A stretch of DNA of 64,000 bases from Hyphomicrobiales bacterium (GTDB lineage: Bacteria > Pseudomonadota > Alphaproteobacteria > Rhizobiales > JACESI01), in assembly GCA_013911885.1 (NCBI GenBank), contig JACESI010000007.1, positions 99,592 to 163,591 of the forward strand, written 5' to 3'. The number at the start of each line of letters is the position of its first letter. Within the stretch, counting starts at the first letter, position 1. The notes beneath the pieces were generated by a model. That model made no database searches, was not told where the DNA came from, and was given only the letters and a program-made list of their open reading frames with translations. A program made the translations under genes and the position numbers. Shown piece after piece: positions 62,402-64,000 of the stretch.

Positions 62402-62428
62402 AAAAACGGAAGCCGAAGCTCCCGTTTT
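62402..62428 (-). terminator. Intrinsic terminator downstream of flagellin
   Basis: Minus strand ACGGGAGC-TTCG-GCTTCCGT followed by TTTTG. Confidence 0.75.
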
Positions 62429-62448
62429 CTTGTATCTTTTTGCGAGGT

Positions 62449-64000
62449 TTAACCGAACAGCGAGAGCACCGCCTGATCGGCCTGTGTTGCGAAGGACAGG
62501 GAGGTTGATGCGAGCTGCTGACGGGTCTGGAGTGTCAGAAGGTTCGCGCCTTCCTCGTTCAGGTCTGCGAGGGTGAGGTTACCGGCACCGACTTCAAGCG
62601 TGTTGATGAGGTTTGCGGTAAAATCGGAACGGATCTGAATGGTCGACAGGTTCGTACCAAGGGTCGCTGCCGTGGTGCGGAGCGTGCCGAGTGCCGCGTC
62701 AATCGCTGCAAGGGTGTCGTTGATCGCTTCGTTGGTTGCTAAACCACCGGCCGGAACCGCAGGAATGGCGGCAGCGCCGGCGTTGAAGCCTGTACCGGTT
62801 GTTGTACCAGAAAGACCTGCACCGGAGACGGTGAAGTTGCCATCGGTTGACGAGAAGGCAATGTTGCCCGAACCGTCATTGGTTGCGGTAAGACCCGTGC
62901 CGGAAGCAGCAGCGTTAATCGCTGTGACGACCTGGTCAATGGTTGGTGGAACAGCGGCCGATCCAGCATTGAAGTTGGTGCTTGTACCGGATGCTGTTGC
63001 AGCCGTGCCGGCATTGTTGGCATCGTCGAAGGCGAAGGAGACGTTGCCAGCTGTCGAGCTGAGGCTGAGTTCGGTGCCTGTGCCGGCGCCGACGGTGACG
63101 ACGCCGCTTCCGAAGGCAGTATTGGCAAGGCCCTGAACGGCGGCGATGAGATCGCCCTCGTTCGTGAGCGTGGTTGCGTCAATCTCGTTCGCGCCGCCAC
63201 CTGTACCGAAGGTAATGGTGAGAGGCGAACCGCTGCCGCTATTGATGGTGATCGAATCGCCGTTGCTGACATTGGCGAAGTCAAAGCCGGTTGTTTCGGT
63301 CGAGCCGGGTGTTGCAGCAACCGCTGGTGTGCCCAGGGTCGACAGATTGACGCTGAAGCCAGCCGTTGTACCGGCGCCATCGCTGTCAATGGCAAGCGTG
63401 CCGGATGTCGTGAGGCCTGAGAAGGCGACGGAGCCTGTCGAGGCAACAGCAGGGACGGCCGGAACTGCTGGCGTGCCGGCAGTCGATACACGTTGCAGGT
63501 TCAGACCATTGACATCGGTCGTATCGGTGAAGTTGACACCGGCAACGGTCAGAGTTGACGAGCCGTCTTCGTTGAAGACGACCTGAAGGTCCTGCGAGTT
63601 GACCGAGTCGAGAAGGTTCGTTCCATTAAAGGATGCATCGGCTGCAAGGTCTTCGATCTGGCCGAGAATGGCATCATATTGGGCCGCAAGGGTCGCACGC
63701 TCGGTCAGACTGTCGGTCTGCAGCGCCTGGTTGGCAATGGCTCGGGCTGTTGAGACCAGATCCTGAATGGCGGAGATACCGTCATCGGCTGCCTGAATGA
63801 CCTGAATCGCCTGACCCTGCTCGTCGAGAAGGGTGGACAGGTCGGATGCGCGATCATTGAGGGCGGTGGCGGTGAAGAAAGCGGTCGGATCATCGAGCGC
63901 CGAGTTGACGCGGTTTCCGGTCGCAAGACGCTCCTGTGTGGTTGCAAGAAGATCAGCAGTATTTTGAAGTGACGTCAGGCTCGATCGAACGGCGGATGAG
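62449..64000 (-). CDS. fliC: Flagellin (N-terminus beyond the window edge); absent from the ORF track
   Basis: Continuous minus-strand frame SSAVRSSLTSLQNTADLLATTQERLATGNRVNSALDDPTAFFTATALNDRASDLSTLL...TLADLNEEGANLLTLQTRQQLASTSLSFATQADQAVLSLFG*. Confidence 0.93.
   Translation of the reverse strand, partial: SSAVRSSLTSLQNTADLLATTQERLATGNRVNSALDDPTAFFTATALNDRASDLSTLLDEQGQAIQVIQAADDGISAIQDLVSTARAIANQALQTDSLTERATLAAQYDAILGQIEDLAADASFNGTNLLDSVNSQDLQVVFNEDGSSTLTVAGVNFTDTTDVNGLNLQRVSTAGTPAVPAVPAVASTGSVAFSGLTTSGTLAIDSDGAGTTAGFSVNLSTLGTPAVAATPGSTETTGFDFANVSNGDSITINSGSGSPLTITFGTGGGANEIDATTLTNEGDLIAAVQGLANTAFGSGVVTVGAGTGTELSLSSTAGNVSFAFDDANNAGTAATASGTSTNFNAGSAAVPPTIDQVVTAINAAASGTGLTATNDGSGNIAFSSTDGNFTVSGAGLSGTTTGTGFNAGAAAIPAVPAGGLATNEAINDTLAAIDAALGTLRTTAATLGTNLSTIQIRSDFTANLINTLEVGAGNLTLADLNEEGANLLTLQTRQQLASTSLSFATQADQAVLSLFG

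Noticed and set aside
62639-63586. Plus-strand ORFs 62639..63136 and 63146..63586 (Val/Pro-rich)
   Set aside because: Antisense to flagellin, whose minus-strand frame is fully open with conserved N- and C-terminal flagellin motifs

Overview
This window is a gene-dense chromosomal segment of an alphaproteobacterium. Gene content and gene order suggest Rhizobiales/Hyphomicrobiales; this is inference, no database search was run. It is mostly core metabolism and cell-envelope genes: thyA-folA, hflK-hflC-degP, serB/miaA, an ilv cluster (ilvI, ilvH, pdxJ, a TetR regulator, ilvC), leuA, agmatinase plus a polyamine-type ABC transporter, a ROK regulator next to pgi, thiD, and a FadL-like porin. It also carries a PlcP/Agt-like pair, an Mla/MCE lipid transport operon, a very large membrane-anchored helical protein resembling the growth-pole-ring (GPR/RgsE) protein, a ferredoxin/FNR pair, a ycjX-ycjF-like operon, and a flagellar block (flgE, flgK, flgL, flaF, flbT, flagellin). 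I see no phage, transposon, CRISPR, rRNA or tRNA signature. The best candidates for follow-up are: (i) 49 consecutive indel-free 11-residue repeats in the GPR-like protein; (ii) a perfect 27-bp palindrome upstream of the TetR gene next to ilvC; (iii) an unlisted Ile-Leu-Val-Val leader peptide with an attenuator before ilvI; (iv) paired palindromic elements at 34.9-35.1 kb; (v) a sigma-54-like promoter before flgE; (vi) a frameshifted phzF-like gene; (vii) a possible 37-aa ORF coupled to thiD; (viii) a flagellin gene on the minus strand that the ORF track omits because it runs off the window edge.
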